Assembly (NCBI GenBank): GCA_030323885.1
Contig: CM059194.1
Coordinates: 12,448,963 to 12,512,962, forward strand
Reading direction: 5' to 3'
Length of the DNA: 64,000 bases
Origin: Branchipolynoe longqiensis
Lineage: Eukaryota; Annelida; Polychaeta; Phyllodocida; Polynoidae
Shown: one piece after another, positions 11,261 through 21,436 of the stretch
How positions within the stretch are numbered: the stretch's first letter is position 1
Layout: each line of letters starts with the position of its first letter
Program-made: the position numbers and the translations under genes
Notes under the pieces: model-generated
Told to the model about the DNA's origin: nothing
Database searches by the model: none
What the model saw: the letters and a program-made list of their open reading frames with translations, nothing else

Positions 11261-11689
11261 ATATGAAGAATGGGACGGTGCAAACATGTAGGTTTATGCG
11301 GCGGACCTGTTAGGAAGCAGTCTTCAAGGTGGTGTGAATAGAAAATCATCAGTCGCATTTGTCCATTGATATAAGGCTGGAGGAGGCGACTGATAATTAC
11401 GGACAGCCGGGACAAGGTGGTGCGAACAGAAAAGCATCAGTCGCATTTGTCCATTGATATAAGGCTGGAGGAGGCCACTGATAATTACGGTCTTCATGAG
11501 AAATATGAAGAATGGGACGGTGCAAACATGTAGGTTTATGCGGCGGACCTGATAGCAAGCAGTCTTCATGAGAAATATGAAGAATGGGACTGTGCAAACA
11601 TGGCTCAGTTTAGCTTGCTTTGAGGGATGTTAGGACCGTCCCAAATATGAAGACTGCTTCCTTGCTTCCTTCTGTGTCTCTGTCTCTAC

Positions 11690-12332
11690 ACTTGCTATCC
11701 GGACCGCACCTCGTCCACACCTCTCTCTATCACCTCTCCGCCGGCCGGACACCTCCTTGATATGTCTGAAAAGAGTTCCAGGAGGGGGTGCCTGCCGGCA
11801 TTTTCACTTTCTACCCTTACTCTGTCCGTGTCTATGGCTCGCCGGTTGGTTACCATAGGGCAGATAGGCACGGGCCTTTGACTCAACTCTCCTCATTTCT
11901 CTTTCCTAGATCTGCCCACTCGATTTCTCCCAGGCTCACTTCTTCCCCTAACCAGGGTTGATGTGTTCTTGGGGGGGGCTCTTGACCTTTTTTCCTTTCT
12001 CTGACTGGTTCTTGTTGCTGGAACGACCGCTGCTACCACCTTTGCCCGCCTTCCTCACACCCCTGCTGACCGGATACGAGTGCTCCCCTACAGACACCAT
12101 ACAGATCACTACAAACAGACGGCACGGAGAGATCCGCTGCCACCCGACGCCCCGTCGTCACCACGTCTTGAAGGATGTCCCCAGCCTTCACAACACTTCC
12201 TCTGAGACCACTTCACCGCAGAAGACATGTCTTAACCAAAGACTGGGCCGATTTATCGGTGCCTCTCTACAAATGTTGCAGTCCTGCAACCGGTAACCGT
12301 CGTAAGGTTACGAACACCCCATACAATACAAT
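11690..12332. repeat. 640-bp dispersed repeat, copy 1
   Basis: Nearly identical, in inverted orientation, to 61140-61782. Landmarks: CGGACCGCACCTCGTCCACA, TCCGGCCGGCGG-type text, TCGATTTCTCCCAGGCTCAC, AGAAGACATGTCTTAACCAA and GGTAACCGTCGTAAGGTTAC. A 63-codon ORF (11886-11695, minus) is identical in sequence in the other copy. The repeat ends at a TGTGTCTC microsatellite (12333). Confidence 0.9.
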
Positions 12333-12620
12333 GTGTCTCTGTGTCTGTGTGTGTCTCTGTGTCTGTGTGTGTGTCTCTGTGTCTGTGTGTATGTCTCTGT
12401 GTGTGTGTCTCTGTGTTGTGTGTGTATCTGTGTCTCTGTGTCTGTGTGTGTCTCTGTGTGTGTCTCTGTGTGTGTGTATATGTGTCTGTGTGTGTCTCTT
12501 TGTCAGAGACACAGACACACAGACACACACATAGAGACACACACAGACACAGAGACACAGACAGAGACACACACAGAGACACAGAGACACAGACACACAC
12601 ATAGAGAGACACAGACACAG
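12333..12620. repeat. Inverted microsatellite palindrome
   Basis: (TGTGTCTC)n on the left turns into its reverse complement (GAGACACA)n on the right, with the centre at about 12500-12510 (CTCTTTGTCAGAG). Potential hairpin or cruciform of more than 100 bp per arm, imperfect. Confidence 0.85.
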
Positions 12621-12760
12621 AGTCACACACTTTTTATATACTTTTTATATACTTCACTGCATAACGCATAACGCAATACGCATTACGCGTATATGGAATG
12701 CTGGCATTCGCATAACGCGTAACGCATAACGCATTACGCGTATATGGAATGCGCCCTTTA

Positions 12761-13077
12761 GAGTGTTACCCAATGGCCTGATTTCAGGACCGAGAATCTT
12801 TACAAAGATAATGAAGACAGTGATGAGCCACCTCAGAGTAGAGTACAACATACTGTTATGTTTCTATATAGATGACACAATAATAATGGGGAACAGCAGG
12901 GAGGAGGTGGTTAGAGCAGTGGACACCACGCTGAGACTCCTGAGGAGACTGGGCTTCACCATTAATGAAGAAAAATCAGCGATCACACCAACACACAAAT
13001 TGACATTCCTAGGTTTTATAATAAACACAAATAACCTACGAGTCTCACTGCCTAAAGATAAGTACGAGGAACTCAAG
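12761..13077 (+). pseudogene. DIRS reverse transcriptase, C-terminal part
   Basis: Continues the RT frame after the Harbinger-like insertion: LPNGLISGPRIFTKIM (motif B region), then LLCFYIDDTIIMG with the catalytic Tyr-Ile-Asp-Asp box, LGFTINEEKSAITP and LTFLGFIINT (thumb). A TGA at 13078-13080 interrupts the frame, which then continues into RNase H. The palm residues are intact, so inactivation came from the insertion, the stop and later lesions rather than from loss of the active site. Confidence 0.88.
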
Positions 13078-13080
13078 TGA

Positions 13081-13920
13081 CTCATTAAAGAGGTACTGAC
13101 AGCTAGAACAATAAAGACAAGATTGCTAGCGGGATTGGTAGGCAAACTAGTGGCGACAGATCCAGGAAACAGATGGGCACACATTAGATCAAAAACAATA
13201 GTAAGGGCCTTAAACTGGAACCTAAGAGAAGCGGGTGGAAGCTATGAGGGAAAATGCACAATAACAAGGAGGGTGCGAGAGACCTTATATTACTGGATGG
13301 AAAACGTCTCAGGGACGTACAGAGACTACACACAGAAGACGGTAGATGTGTACTTCTACACAAACGCCTCAATGCAAGGGTGGGGATACTACGACCAAAC
13401 CAACCACTTACATTATGGGGAACAGTGGGACGAGGTAGTAAGCGAGTCCACACACATAAACGTATTAGAGTTAAGGGCAGTCAGAAGGATGTTACAACAC
13501 CAAGGTGAGAAGCTGACAGGGAAGTACATAAGGGTGTACACAGACAACACAACCACGCTTGCATGTATTGAGAAAGGGGGCTCAGCCAGATCAAAACAAT
13601 GCCACCAAGAGACTGAGGCTATCTGGGAGCTAGTAGAGGGACGAGACATTACCATGTCAATGAGATTCTGCTCGGGAATAAATAACACGGAGGCAGACAA
13701 GGCATCGAGAGCTTTCACGGACGCAGGGGAATGGGAGCTAAGTGATGAGGTATTAAAGTATGTGTTTTGCAAACTAGGAATACCCGTGATAGACATGTTT
13801 GCCACGAGGTGGAACCACAAAATGGTTACATATATCTCACGGGAGTTTGAATTAACTGCACATGGCACTGATGCACTATCTATGAACTGGTCATATATTC
13901 ATGGAACTGGTCATATATTC
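13081..13920 (+). pseudogene. DIRS RNase H and pol C-terminal region
   Basis: Same frame as the RT after the 13078 stop. RNase H blocks: VYFYTNASMQGWGYY (first acidic position is Asn instead of the usual Asp), HINVLELRAVRRML (Glu) and IRVYTDNTTTLACI (Asp). Then IPVIDMFATRWNHKMVTYIS, a block found between RNase H and recombinase in DIRS elements. A perfect 20-bp tandem duplication (13884-13903 and 13904-13923) shifts the frame. Beyond it the expected text (FFPPFSLLSRVLIKIKE...) appears in another frame up to about 14170. Confidence 0.82.
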
Positions 13921-13923
13921 ATG
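13884..13923. repeat. Perfect 20-bp tandem duplication
   Basis: GAACTGGTCATATATTCATG occurs twice back to back inside DIRS pol; 20 is not a multiple of 3, so the frame is shifted. Confidence 0.97.
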
Positions 13924-14109
13924 GTTATTTCTTTCCACCATTCAGCCTGCTGTCGAGGGTCCTCATCAAGATCAAAGAAGACAGGCCGAGAGGGATACTC
14001 ATCATCCCAGACTGGCCAACGCAATCCTGGTACCCGCTACTCAAACAAGAACCGGGATTCACAGCCGGGATCGAGATCCCGGTGCAGGAAGGTACCCTGA
14101 CACAGACAG

Positions 14110-15136
14110 GACACAGAACCAAGGTATTCCCATTAGAAGGGAAAATGAGATTGCTAGCAATCTCACTCTAGGTGAGATGTTTCAAGGAATGGGCATGTCG
14201 GAGGACACGGCGAGCACATTATCAGCATCCTGGGCAAATGCCACTCAGAAACAATATACACTAGTACTGAACCGTTGGAGCCGCCACTGCAAAGACCAAG
14301 GTATTAGCCCTACTGAACCTACACTGAAGGAGGGGATCGAATACTTGCAAACACTATTTGCAGGTGGGGCGGCACACATCACGATCAACACGGTTAAATC
14401 GTTGCTATCTACCTTCGTAACGGTGGGGGGGAAGCCCTTTGGGGAGCAACAGTTAGTGACTAGGCTCCTGAAAGGGATCGGGAATCTCAAACCCGCAACA
14501 CCACGATATGACAGGATGTGGGATCCAAAGACATTGCTGGATCTCCTCCAGAACTGGGGACCTATAAGAGAACTGGGAACAGACAGACTGAATAGGAGGA
14601 CAGTATGTCTATTCATATTAGCAATGGGACAAAGGCTGCAAGCCCTAGGTCTAATGCGGAGGGGGGACTTCATCTGGGAGGATGGGGTCTGTACGATAAG
14701 GTACACGACAAAGATGAAGTCGAACAATCCGGCTCAAGACCCACTGATTCTGAGGGTCCGCGAATACGGAGTGACAGAACTCTGTGTGTATGAACACCTG
14801 GAATGGTACCTAGACCGGGAGGAGCTAAAAGGGGCACACCCGGCAGTCTTCACAACCACCCGCAGCCCACATGTCCAGGCATCACAGGAGACCCTGACCA
14901 GATACGTGAGAGGCATGCTGCAGGAGGCAGGCGTGGATATGACCACCTTCACACCTTACTCCTGCAGGCATGTGAGCACGAGTGCAGCGATGAGGAGGCA
15001 GGTACCGCTGGCCACCATATTACAGGGCGCAGGCTGGACAGGTGATGGCACCATCCAGAGATTCTATAACAGACCAGCCGCCAAGAATATGGAGGTGACA
15101 AACCTGATACCCGCCTTATGGGAGCAGGGACACTAA
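14110..15136 (+). CDS. DIRS tyrosine recombinase
   Basis: Catalyses integration of the circular or extrachromosomal DNA form in DIRS elements, replacing a DDE integrase. The open frame runs 13901-15136, but the domain begins around 14160 (LGEMFQGMGMSEDTASTLSA), so the upstream part is shadow sequence. N-terminal SAM-like helices (NATQKQYTLVLNRWSRHC) precede the catalytic domain: first Arg in AMGQRLQALGLMR, His/Arg block in TFTPYSCRHVSTSAAM, and the tyrosine in GWTGDGTIQRFYNRP. All expected landmarks are present and this frame is uninterrupted, unlike the rest of the element. The start codon is uncertain. Confidence 0.85.
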
Positions 15137-15179
15137 AAATGTAGTGACATTATACTATCCAAGAAACCCGTTGAGGCAC

Positions 15180-15313
15180 GCATGTATTAGACAGCTTGAG
15201 AGCTACGGTAGAAATAAAACGAAATAAAAAGCAATAGGCAACACTGTTGACTTGTCCATTTATTTTACCAGGAAAAGAAGGACCAATCCAGGCGCACAGC
15301 AGCAATACAAAGT
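15180..15313 (+). other. DIRS 3' non-coding region
   Basis: Contains overlapping AATAAA motifs (about 15213-15226) that could serve as polyadenylation signals for the DIRS transcript; no ORF. Confidence 0.5.
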
Positions 15314-15610
15314 AGCGGTTGGCCTCGTGGCCTAATTACCATTATAATGTTAAATTATGATATTAACATGCAGCAGAATAAGTATTATTATGGTAAAATA
15401 AGGCCACGAGGGGCCAACGGCCCACCCTAGAGGTATATATATATAGATATAAACCCACCCTAGAAACACCTGCATGCCGGGATTGGAAACTACAAAAAAT
15501 TACGAGAGCTCGATTGATGCACTATCCTATAGCCGTCGGCCCCTTGTGGCGTTATTTTACCATAATAATACTTATTCTGCTGCATGTTAATACCATAATT
15601 TAACATTATG
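15314..15610. repeat. DIRS right end: inverted terminal repeat, internal complementary region and palindrome
   Basis: 15314-15349 is the inverted copy of the left terminus (7416-7448). 15502-15571 is a second inverted copy that includes GAGCTCGATTGATGCACTAT. The segments 15347-15411 and 15545-15608 are reverse complements of each other (GCAGCAGAATAAGTATTATT / AATAATACTTATTCTGCTGC), forming a large stem with a TA-repeat loop. This arrangement is what allows DIRS elements to circularise. Confidence 0.85.
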
Positions 15611-16120
15611 TACTAGCCTATGGACATGTAAATAAAATAGGCTAGTATAGAATTAAGTAGAAAAAAAGTGGAAGACTCTTCCCAAGACAACCCCAAAACA
15701 CTAACATAGAACCTTAAGAAAACAACTAACATAGAAATAAGAATAGATCAAAAATACAATGCCAAGAGGGCCCCAAAAAAAAACTAACATAGGCTACTAA
15801 ACGTACCAACAGACTATCTAGCTGCTACTGAGATGCAGACAATCAAATAACTTATCAGCGGCTATTGTTTGGTAAGACAACACCAACACTACAGCTGGCA
15901 AGCATTGAAAACAAGCCTGGGTACCCGGGCTTACATGCTATGGACAGTATAAATACAGCCTCAATAAAAAAAATTTAAACCAAAAAAACTACACAACATA
16001 CTGTCATGCAAGACATTCGCTCATCACCTCCAAATCCATATTTATTTGTGTGTCTGCTTTTTGTTGTTGTTGTGCATTAGTTGATTAAGGAGGAGTACAT
16101 TTGAATCGGGGACATTTTAG
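15611..16120. other. Non-coding, no gene recognised
   Basis: AT-rich intronic or intergenic sequence upstream of the first recognisable protease exon. No exon encoding the His-57 region of a serine protease was found here. Confidence 0.5.
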
Positions 16121-16290
16121 TCTTCCTTATTCCACCTATCCTTGCCCTATCCTAGTAATGCTGAATGACAGGCTAGGTAGTAACAAGTCTAAATTTGTAT
16201 GTCATTGGTTTAACTTAGACCTAGAGATTCGAATCCCATGGTCTACCAAAGAGGGAAGAGGGAGCTCAACTCATTCAGCCAACCCACCTG
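16120..16290 (-). repeat. SINE fragment, inverted
   Basis: Contains the reverse complement of SINE body text: TTGCCCTATCCTAGTAATGC, GTCATTGGTTTAACTTAGAC and GATTCGAATCCCATGG, the last being a B-box-like T-arm sequence. It lies directly upstream of a protease exon. Confidence 0.65.
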
Positions 16291-16324
16291 GTAACTGTCC
16301 CATCTAATTTCTTTGTCTTTTCAG

Positions 16325-19300
16325 AAACTCTACGGCATATGATGTTATTGTTGTAGGCTCAGAAGAGCAACTAGTATACCACAAGGTAAAGACCGTAAAG
16401 GTAAGTTGGCAACTACAATACTTATCATGAAGTACATTGCATACTACTCGTGTGAATATTTTCAAAGTAATAATTTACCATACCTACCCATCTATGCATA
16501 TACTTACTTAAAGTTGCATAGTCCGATGCCTTTGACATTCTGTAATCTTTTTCGATAGATATATTAACTTACAGATTAACTTACAGATCCTCTTCTGGCT
16601 GATCTAGGCCCTATTGGCCCCTATCATTGTAATCTACCTTACTTTTGTTTGAAGTAACGTTTATTTTAGATGGCTAACCTTTGAGATATTTTAAGTGCAA
16701 ACATGCAAAATTAATATTAGTCAATATTAATATTGAGACCATGGGCTTCAGCAGTAACAATATCTATGAAATTGATTTAGTATTCCCATCTATATAGCAA
16801 TAAATGCTTATAAGTGCACCATTATCCAAGTTAGATATGTAGAATCAAATCTAGATAATCGCTTTGGTTTTGAAGAGTTGATGCTTTTTTTGGACTATGC
16901 ACCTTTAATCTCATTCATTCTCTAACTACCTGATCTTATATATTTTGTTGTATTATGTAATAGAGGCATCCGACATACGCATTCCCCAATGATGATATTG
17001 CGGTGTTGGAGCTTAAGATGTCAATTGACATGTCCTTGCCCAACAGTAGAGCTGTAATCCTTCCTAGGCATTTGGAGGAACTAATGAATAAGAAACCTGT
17101 ATGGGCCACCACCTATGAAACTGGTAAGTGTCTGAGTGGAAAGTCGATAAAAGATTCACCCCGTACTACAGTAGCCTGAGTAGGGGTGAAGAACAACCCT
17201 ATATAAAAAGTGGAGAAAATGTGGGTAAATGAAATGAGCACATAAATTCCAAATCTAAAAAGCAAAATATATTCTTCACATAGCTTGATATATTCAACTT
17301 TTGAACTGATTAGTGGATAAGTCCAGTAGATCAATTAACTTTAAAGTTTGAATTGACAGAGCCTACATGTCAACATAGCAGCCACTGACAAGAAGTTGAG
17401 AGGTCCCGAGTACTAATCCAATCTAGGTCAGGAAGCAGTCATTTTCATTGGCTGAGTATGTCAGGTGGTACACCAGTTCATTCAAACATGAAGGATTTAC
17501 TGATTTTGTGTCATTATGCCTTGATATTATGTGATTTGAACACTGGAGAGTATATGTTGATGGAAAACAGATACAATCGGGTTGTAGCTATTGGATTTTA
17601 ATCAAGATAAGGAAAGAATGCCAAACTAAGACAATCAACAGTGAGACACATTTTCTCAAACTTTTGCACGGAGTCAGCAGTGAATATTTTATCTAAGCCT
17701 AGATAAAAGATTCACCCCTAACAAGAGTAGAGGTGAATGACAACCATGTCTAAATCCAAACAAAATCTACTTCAGTAGGAATTAAGTGTCGAGATGGTGG
17801 CTCCTGCACATGGTGTTGTTTGTTCTATCTATCGAGTCAACCCAATGACTTACAAAATTGGATATTTATTGCTACCTTGCCTGACGCTAAGCATTACTAG
17901 GATAGGGCAAAGAGCAGTGGAATGAGGAAGACAAACATTTCACAATTGAAAGTTCTGATACTTAATTAACAAATATCTGGGGGTTTGTTTATTAAAATTA
18001 AAACACAATTAAACAAATCTGACAAATTTGAAACATGTTTGCAGATAGACCATTGGGTTAGAATCTCTTAGAGCTCTGTCATTCTCTAGGAAATCCTCTA
18101 TCTTATCCAAGCATTCAAATTCTACTCATTCTGTCAATCTGTCCTTGCGGATTATCACGCGGACTTATCCTTCCACTTGTCAAACCATGTAAGTTTTGAC
18201 ACATTCCCACACCCCACTATGTAATCTGTGAACACACTCGCCATCAACATGTTCTCTTTGAGTCTGAAAATAGACTCACCTGAATCAATGTTCCCAAGTC
18301 ATACACATGTTTCCTAAGCATGATGAACTGATATAATCCATCCCTAGGCCACTTATTACCGTCAATTGCAATGCGGTTTGAACCTATGGAATACATAAGA
18401 AGAAGGCACTGTCGTGAACTCTTGGAGAACAAGGACATAACAACCAATATGATTTGTGCCAAGCGAAAGACAACAAAGAAGACAAAGCCTTATTGCATCG
18501 TAAGTGATTTCAGCATTCTGGCTACTCTCACATACATATTCATATGTATATAAGAGAATAAATTTGGCGGTACAGTGAATGAGGTTCGGAGCTGACAGCA
18601 AGCAGTGGAGGAGCTGCCACTGTCAGAGTTGAGGTTGAGTAGGTTGGAGCAGTAGATGGCTAGCTCCAGGCTCCATCACCCGATGATTGGTGGGTGGAGC
18701 TGAGGAGCAAGTAGGGAATTCCGGGTTATTATACTTGTATAATTCTTATACAGTATACATAGATATATTTGTGTGTACATGTATATATGACCAGACGGGA
18801 TAGCCCAATGAGTTGAGCATCCGTCTCCTGTTTCAGGAGATCGGAGGATCCGAACCTTCATGGGTTCAAACACTGATCGAGTCAAACCAATGACTTAAAA
18901 ATGTATACTTGTCGCTTCCTAGCCAGGCACTCAGTATTATTAGGATAGGGCAAGGACTGGTTGGCTCAGTGTCAGGATAACGTGACTGAGTGGGATATCA
19001 GGTGATGGTTCTGGGGGCCTGGTATCCCAGGGGGGCAGCACTATAAAGTCACCATGAGTCCGCACTGTCACAAGTCGGTCCCCGTCCTGATATGGCCTTA
19101 GCTGTTGCTAGGACGTAAAGCAACAACAAACAAACAATCAAGTTTCTTGTTTTTTTGTAATGCTTATTTACACTTGACACCATGAATCAATGGGTTTCAA
19201 GGTATTTTTTTTTTAAAACATCACAAAGACATCCAGGAATTGTGCACTGAAAGGTCTTGGAAAGTCCTTAAAGGACCCGGAATTTGATATGTTAAAATGA

Positions 19301-19549
19301 GTAAGAACCTTGTTGTATTGTATTAACAAACATTTAAAGAAACAAAAACAAACCTTTGTTTTCTACTGTTTGCAGGGAAATTCAGGTGGCCCACTTCTGA
19401 CGAAGTCCTGGGAAGCAATGTTGCAGTATGGCATACACAGTTTTGGAGCTACAGGACGTTGTGGTGCATTACCAGAAGTCTTTACCAGAGTGTCTGCCTA
19501 TATTCCATGGATAAAGCAGGTAACAGCGGTACTTGATTGCAAGCCCTGA
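16325..19549 (+). CDS. Trypsin-like (S1) serine protease, 3' exons
   Basis: Four exons with consistent phases and GT-AG borders: 16325-16400, 16964-17123, 18349-18499 and 19376-19549 (stop TGA 19547). They encode the second half of an S1 peptidase: YHKVKTVKRHPTYAFPNDDIAVLELK with the catalytic Asp, a linker with HCRELLENKDITTNMICAK, then GNSGGPLLTKSW with the catalytic Ser, and VFTRVSAYIPWIKQV. The exon bearing the catalytic His and any signal peptide lie further 5', outside what I can identify; the LINE and DIRS upstream may sit in that intron. The usual GDSGGP is GNSGGP here, so the Asp that salt-bridges the new N-terminus on zymogen activation is Asn. It may be a weakly active protease or a serine-protease homologue. 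Confidence 0.88.
16640..16860 (+). repeat. Small dispersed repeat in protease intron 1
   Basis: Same family as the cluster at 3540-4570: TTTGTTTGAAGTAACG, AACATGCAAAATTAATATTA, CAATAAATGCTTATAA and a terminal ATATGTAGAATCAAATCTAG. Confidence 0.6.
17795..17925 (+). repeat. SINE body fragment
   Basis: GAGTCAACCCAATGACTTAC, TGCTACCTTGCC and AGCATTACTAGGATAGGGCA follow the order of the SINE at 18789-19130; both ends are truncated. A weaker relic is at about 17390-17475. Confidence 0.6.
18789..19130 (+). mobile_element. tRNA-derived SINE, near full length
   Basis: The head has a Pol III A-box-like TAGCCCAATGAG (18801-18812) and B-box-like GGATCCGAACC (18847) and GGGTTCAAAC (18862). The body contains AATGACTTAAAAATGTATAC, CTTCCTAGCCAGGC, ATTATTAGGATAGGGCAAGG and GACTGAGTGGGATATCAGG. 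The 3' tail ends GTTGCTAGGACGTAAAGCAA followed by (CAAA)n. It sits in the last protease intron. At least three partial copies occur in the window. Confidence 0.8.
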
Positions 19550-19722
19550 TTGCAAGACTGTTACTACCTGATTGACTGTTAATAACAGTATAAATTCCTT
19601 CGGAAGATTGAAAAGCAGTTTGAATTCAGCAGACATCTTCCACCAGAAAAGAAAAAAAGGACAACCCAGCAAAAAAAGGCAATGTCTTGTGACCTTTATT
19701 TGTAACTGGAATCATTGGTTCA

Positions 19723-19728
19723 AATAAA
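19723..19728 (+). terminator. Polyadenylation signal AATAAA of the serine protease gene
   Basis: AATAAA lies 174 bp after the stop codon at 19547-19549, within a 3' UTR with no other canonical signal; suitable for the protease transcript. Confidence 0.6.
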
Positions 19729-19869
19729 GATATTGTATTGGAAGCATACTTTTTGCTGTCGACTTTATATGTGATACCTTTGCTACTGTGCTTCTATGTG
19801 AATATTTTATGAAATCAAGTAAGGTTAATAGACTTCAAGAGTAAAATCGAGCGTTTTCTGTGGCTGCCA

Positions 19870-21340
19870 TCTTTGTTTTTTGCATTCTCTAAAAATGTCT
19901 GAACCCTATGCCAATACAGACAAACGCTGCACATTGGAACCACGAGCTCCACAGATAATACCTTTCTCGTTATTATTTTGCTTTCGTCATTCTCTATCCT
20001 GTATGACCGGTTGTGCTCTGCGTCCCTGCCTACTACACACCCTGTAACCCACTCTCCTTTATGACTAACATATCTGACTCGTTCACCTGTCTTGAGTGTT
20101 CGATGCTGACTCCCTGCATGCTTGTCATGATACGCTTTCTGGGCTAACTGACGCTTCTCTATGTGTTTCTTACGTGACTGCACTGCTTTGGCTTTCAGCA
20201 ATTTCGGTATCGCTAGGATGCAACACCGCAACTGCCTACTCATTAACAACTGGGCCGGAGACGCCCCTAGGTCATGCATGACTGTATTTCTGTATGTCAA
20301 TAAAGCTAAATAAACATCAGAACTATCTGCCTTGACTTTTTTATCATTGATTTGACTGTTTTTACGTATCTCTCTGCTTGACCGTTACTCCTGGGATAGA
20401 ACGGGCTAGAATGTACTGGCTTGAATCCATATTCCTTTGCGAATAATTTGTAATCATCACTCACAAACTGAGGACCATTATCCGATACCACCATACTCGG
20501 TATCCCCTGACGAGCAAAAACTTCCTTCATACCCTTTATTACCGCTCTACTGGTCATGCTTTGTAACTGCACTACCTCGGGGTACTTTGAATAATAATCT
20601 ACAATTAATAGATAATTATCATGTCCCTCATTAAACAAATCTATTCCTACCTTGTAGAACGGAATATCAGGTATGTCATGAGATATTAATGGTTCCTTCC
20701 CAGGACGGTCACGCATCATCTGACATGCCTGACATCGAGACACTTTATCTTGTACTTGACTGTCTATACCCGGCCAGAATACATAGTCACGAGCTAGCTG
20801 CTTAGATTTCACAATGCCTAAGTGCGATGCATGAATTTTGTTTAGCATTTGATGTTGCAACAATTTAGGAATTACAATCCTGGTACCCTTCATTATAATA
20901 CCGTTTTGCACAGTTAACTCATCCCTGAACGTTTGGTATGGTTTCAACGAATGTTCAATGTTACTTTGATCAGCCGGCCATCCGTGTCGTATATAACCAA
21001 CTAACTTCACAAGGGTGCTGTCTGTTCGCGTCTCGAGTGCTATTGCCGCCAACTCGTCCTCCACATAGTTTAGCGCTGCAATGGACATTACATTATCATA
21101 TAAATCTAACGGTCTGCTTTTGGTTGTATGCGCCCGTGACAACGTATCCGCAAAGAACATATCCACACCCTTTACATATACCAGCTTTAGATCATAATTT
21201 TGCAATCTTAGTCTCATTCGCTGCAAGCGCACGGTCAACATATGTATAGGTTTTTCCATGATATTCACTAATGGCTTGTGATATGTCTCAACTGTTACTT
21301 GCTTGCCGAAAATGTATTCATGAAATTTGGCACATCCAAA
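19870..21340 (-). pseudogene. Ty3/gypsy pol remnant: RNase H end and integrase
   Basis: Minus strand from about 21340: GCAKFHEYIFGKQVTVETYH (end of RNase H; the catalytic-type Asp of the usual ETDH block is Tyr), then the connection LSRAH, the integrase zinc finger (HASHLG and CQAC), and the DDE core with VGIDLF, VVSDNGPQF and NGQAERYVK. At 20336-20341 a homopolymer A run shifts the frame; the C-terminal domain continues at 20300-19870 (DLGASPAQLLMSRQLR, GERVRYVSHKGEW). Gag, protease and RT are missing. The 5' break at about 21340 lies next to the Polinton integrase fragment, so this element and the Polinton truncate each other. Confidence 0.88.
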
Positions 21341-21436
21341 ACATATGGCTATCAAATAACAACAAAAAATCAAGAAAAAGTATTTTACAATATTTATAAA
21401 ATACGTAATAAACAAATCAAACATGTGTGGCAATAA

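Larger units (their letters stand above)
10274..12757. mobile_element. Harbinger-like non-autonomous DNA transposon, 2484 bp
   Basis: The ends are perfect inverted repeats of 28 bp: 10274-10301 (AGGGCGCATTCC...) and 12730-12757 (...GGAATGCGCCCT). They are flanked by TTA at 10271-10273 and 12758-12760. Counting one TTA restores continuity of the host RT frame, which proves an insertion. A 3-bp TWA target is characteristic of PIF/Harbinger. There is no transposase; the inside is a patchwork of 85-bp repeats, an RTE 3' end, long TGTGTCTC microsatellites and a 640-bp repeat found again at 61.1 kb. Sub-terminal copies of the end motif occur at 10352-10385 and 12660-12700. Confidence 0.9.
7412..15610 (+). 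mobile_element. DIRS-type tyrosine-recombinase retroelement
   Basis: Ordered parts: left terminal repeat (from 7416), gag in three frames (8112-9522), RT (9691-10272 and 12761-13077), RNase H and C-terminal pol region (13081-13920), tyrosine recombinase (about 14110-15136), then a complex right end (15314-15610). The left end is repeated inverted at both 15314-15349 and 15502-15571, the split terminal/internal-complementary layout diagnostic of DIRS elements. Gag frameshifts, a stop at 13078, a 20-bp duplication at 13884 and the inserted 2.5-kb element make this copy inactive. Confidence 0.88.

Noticed and set aside
10784..11313. Val/Cys/Ser-rich and Thr/His/Arg-rich ORFs on both strands
   Set aside because: Translation of a TGTGTCTC microsatellite.
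12175..12671. Multiple overlapping ORFs of the same type
   Set aside because: Microsatellite palindrome; open in several frames by composition.
15000..16300. Upstream exon of the serine protease with catalytic His
   Set aside because: Searched by eye for an A-A-H-C-type block with splice sites; nothing convincing, so not annotated.
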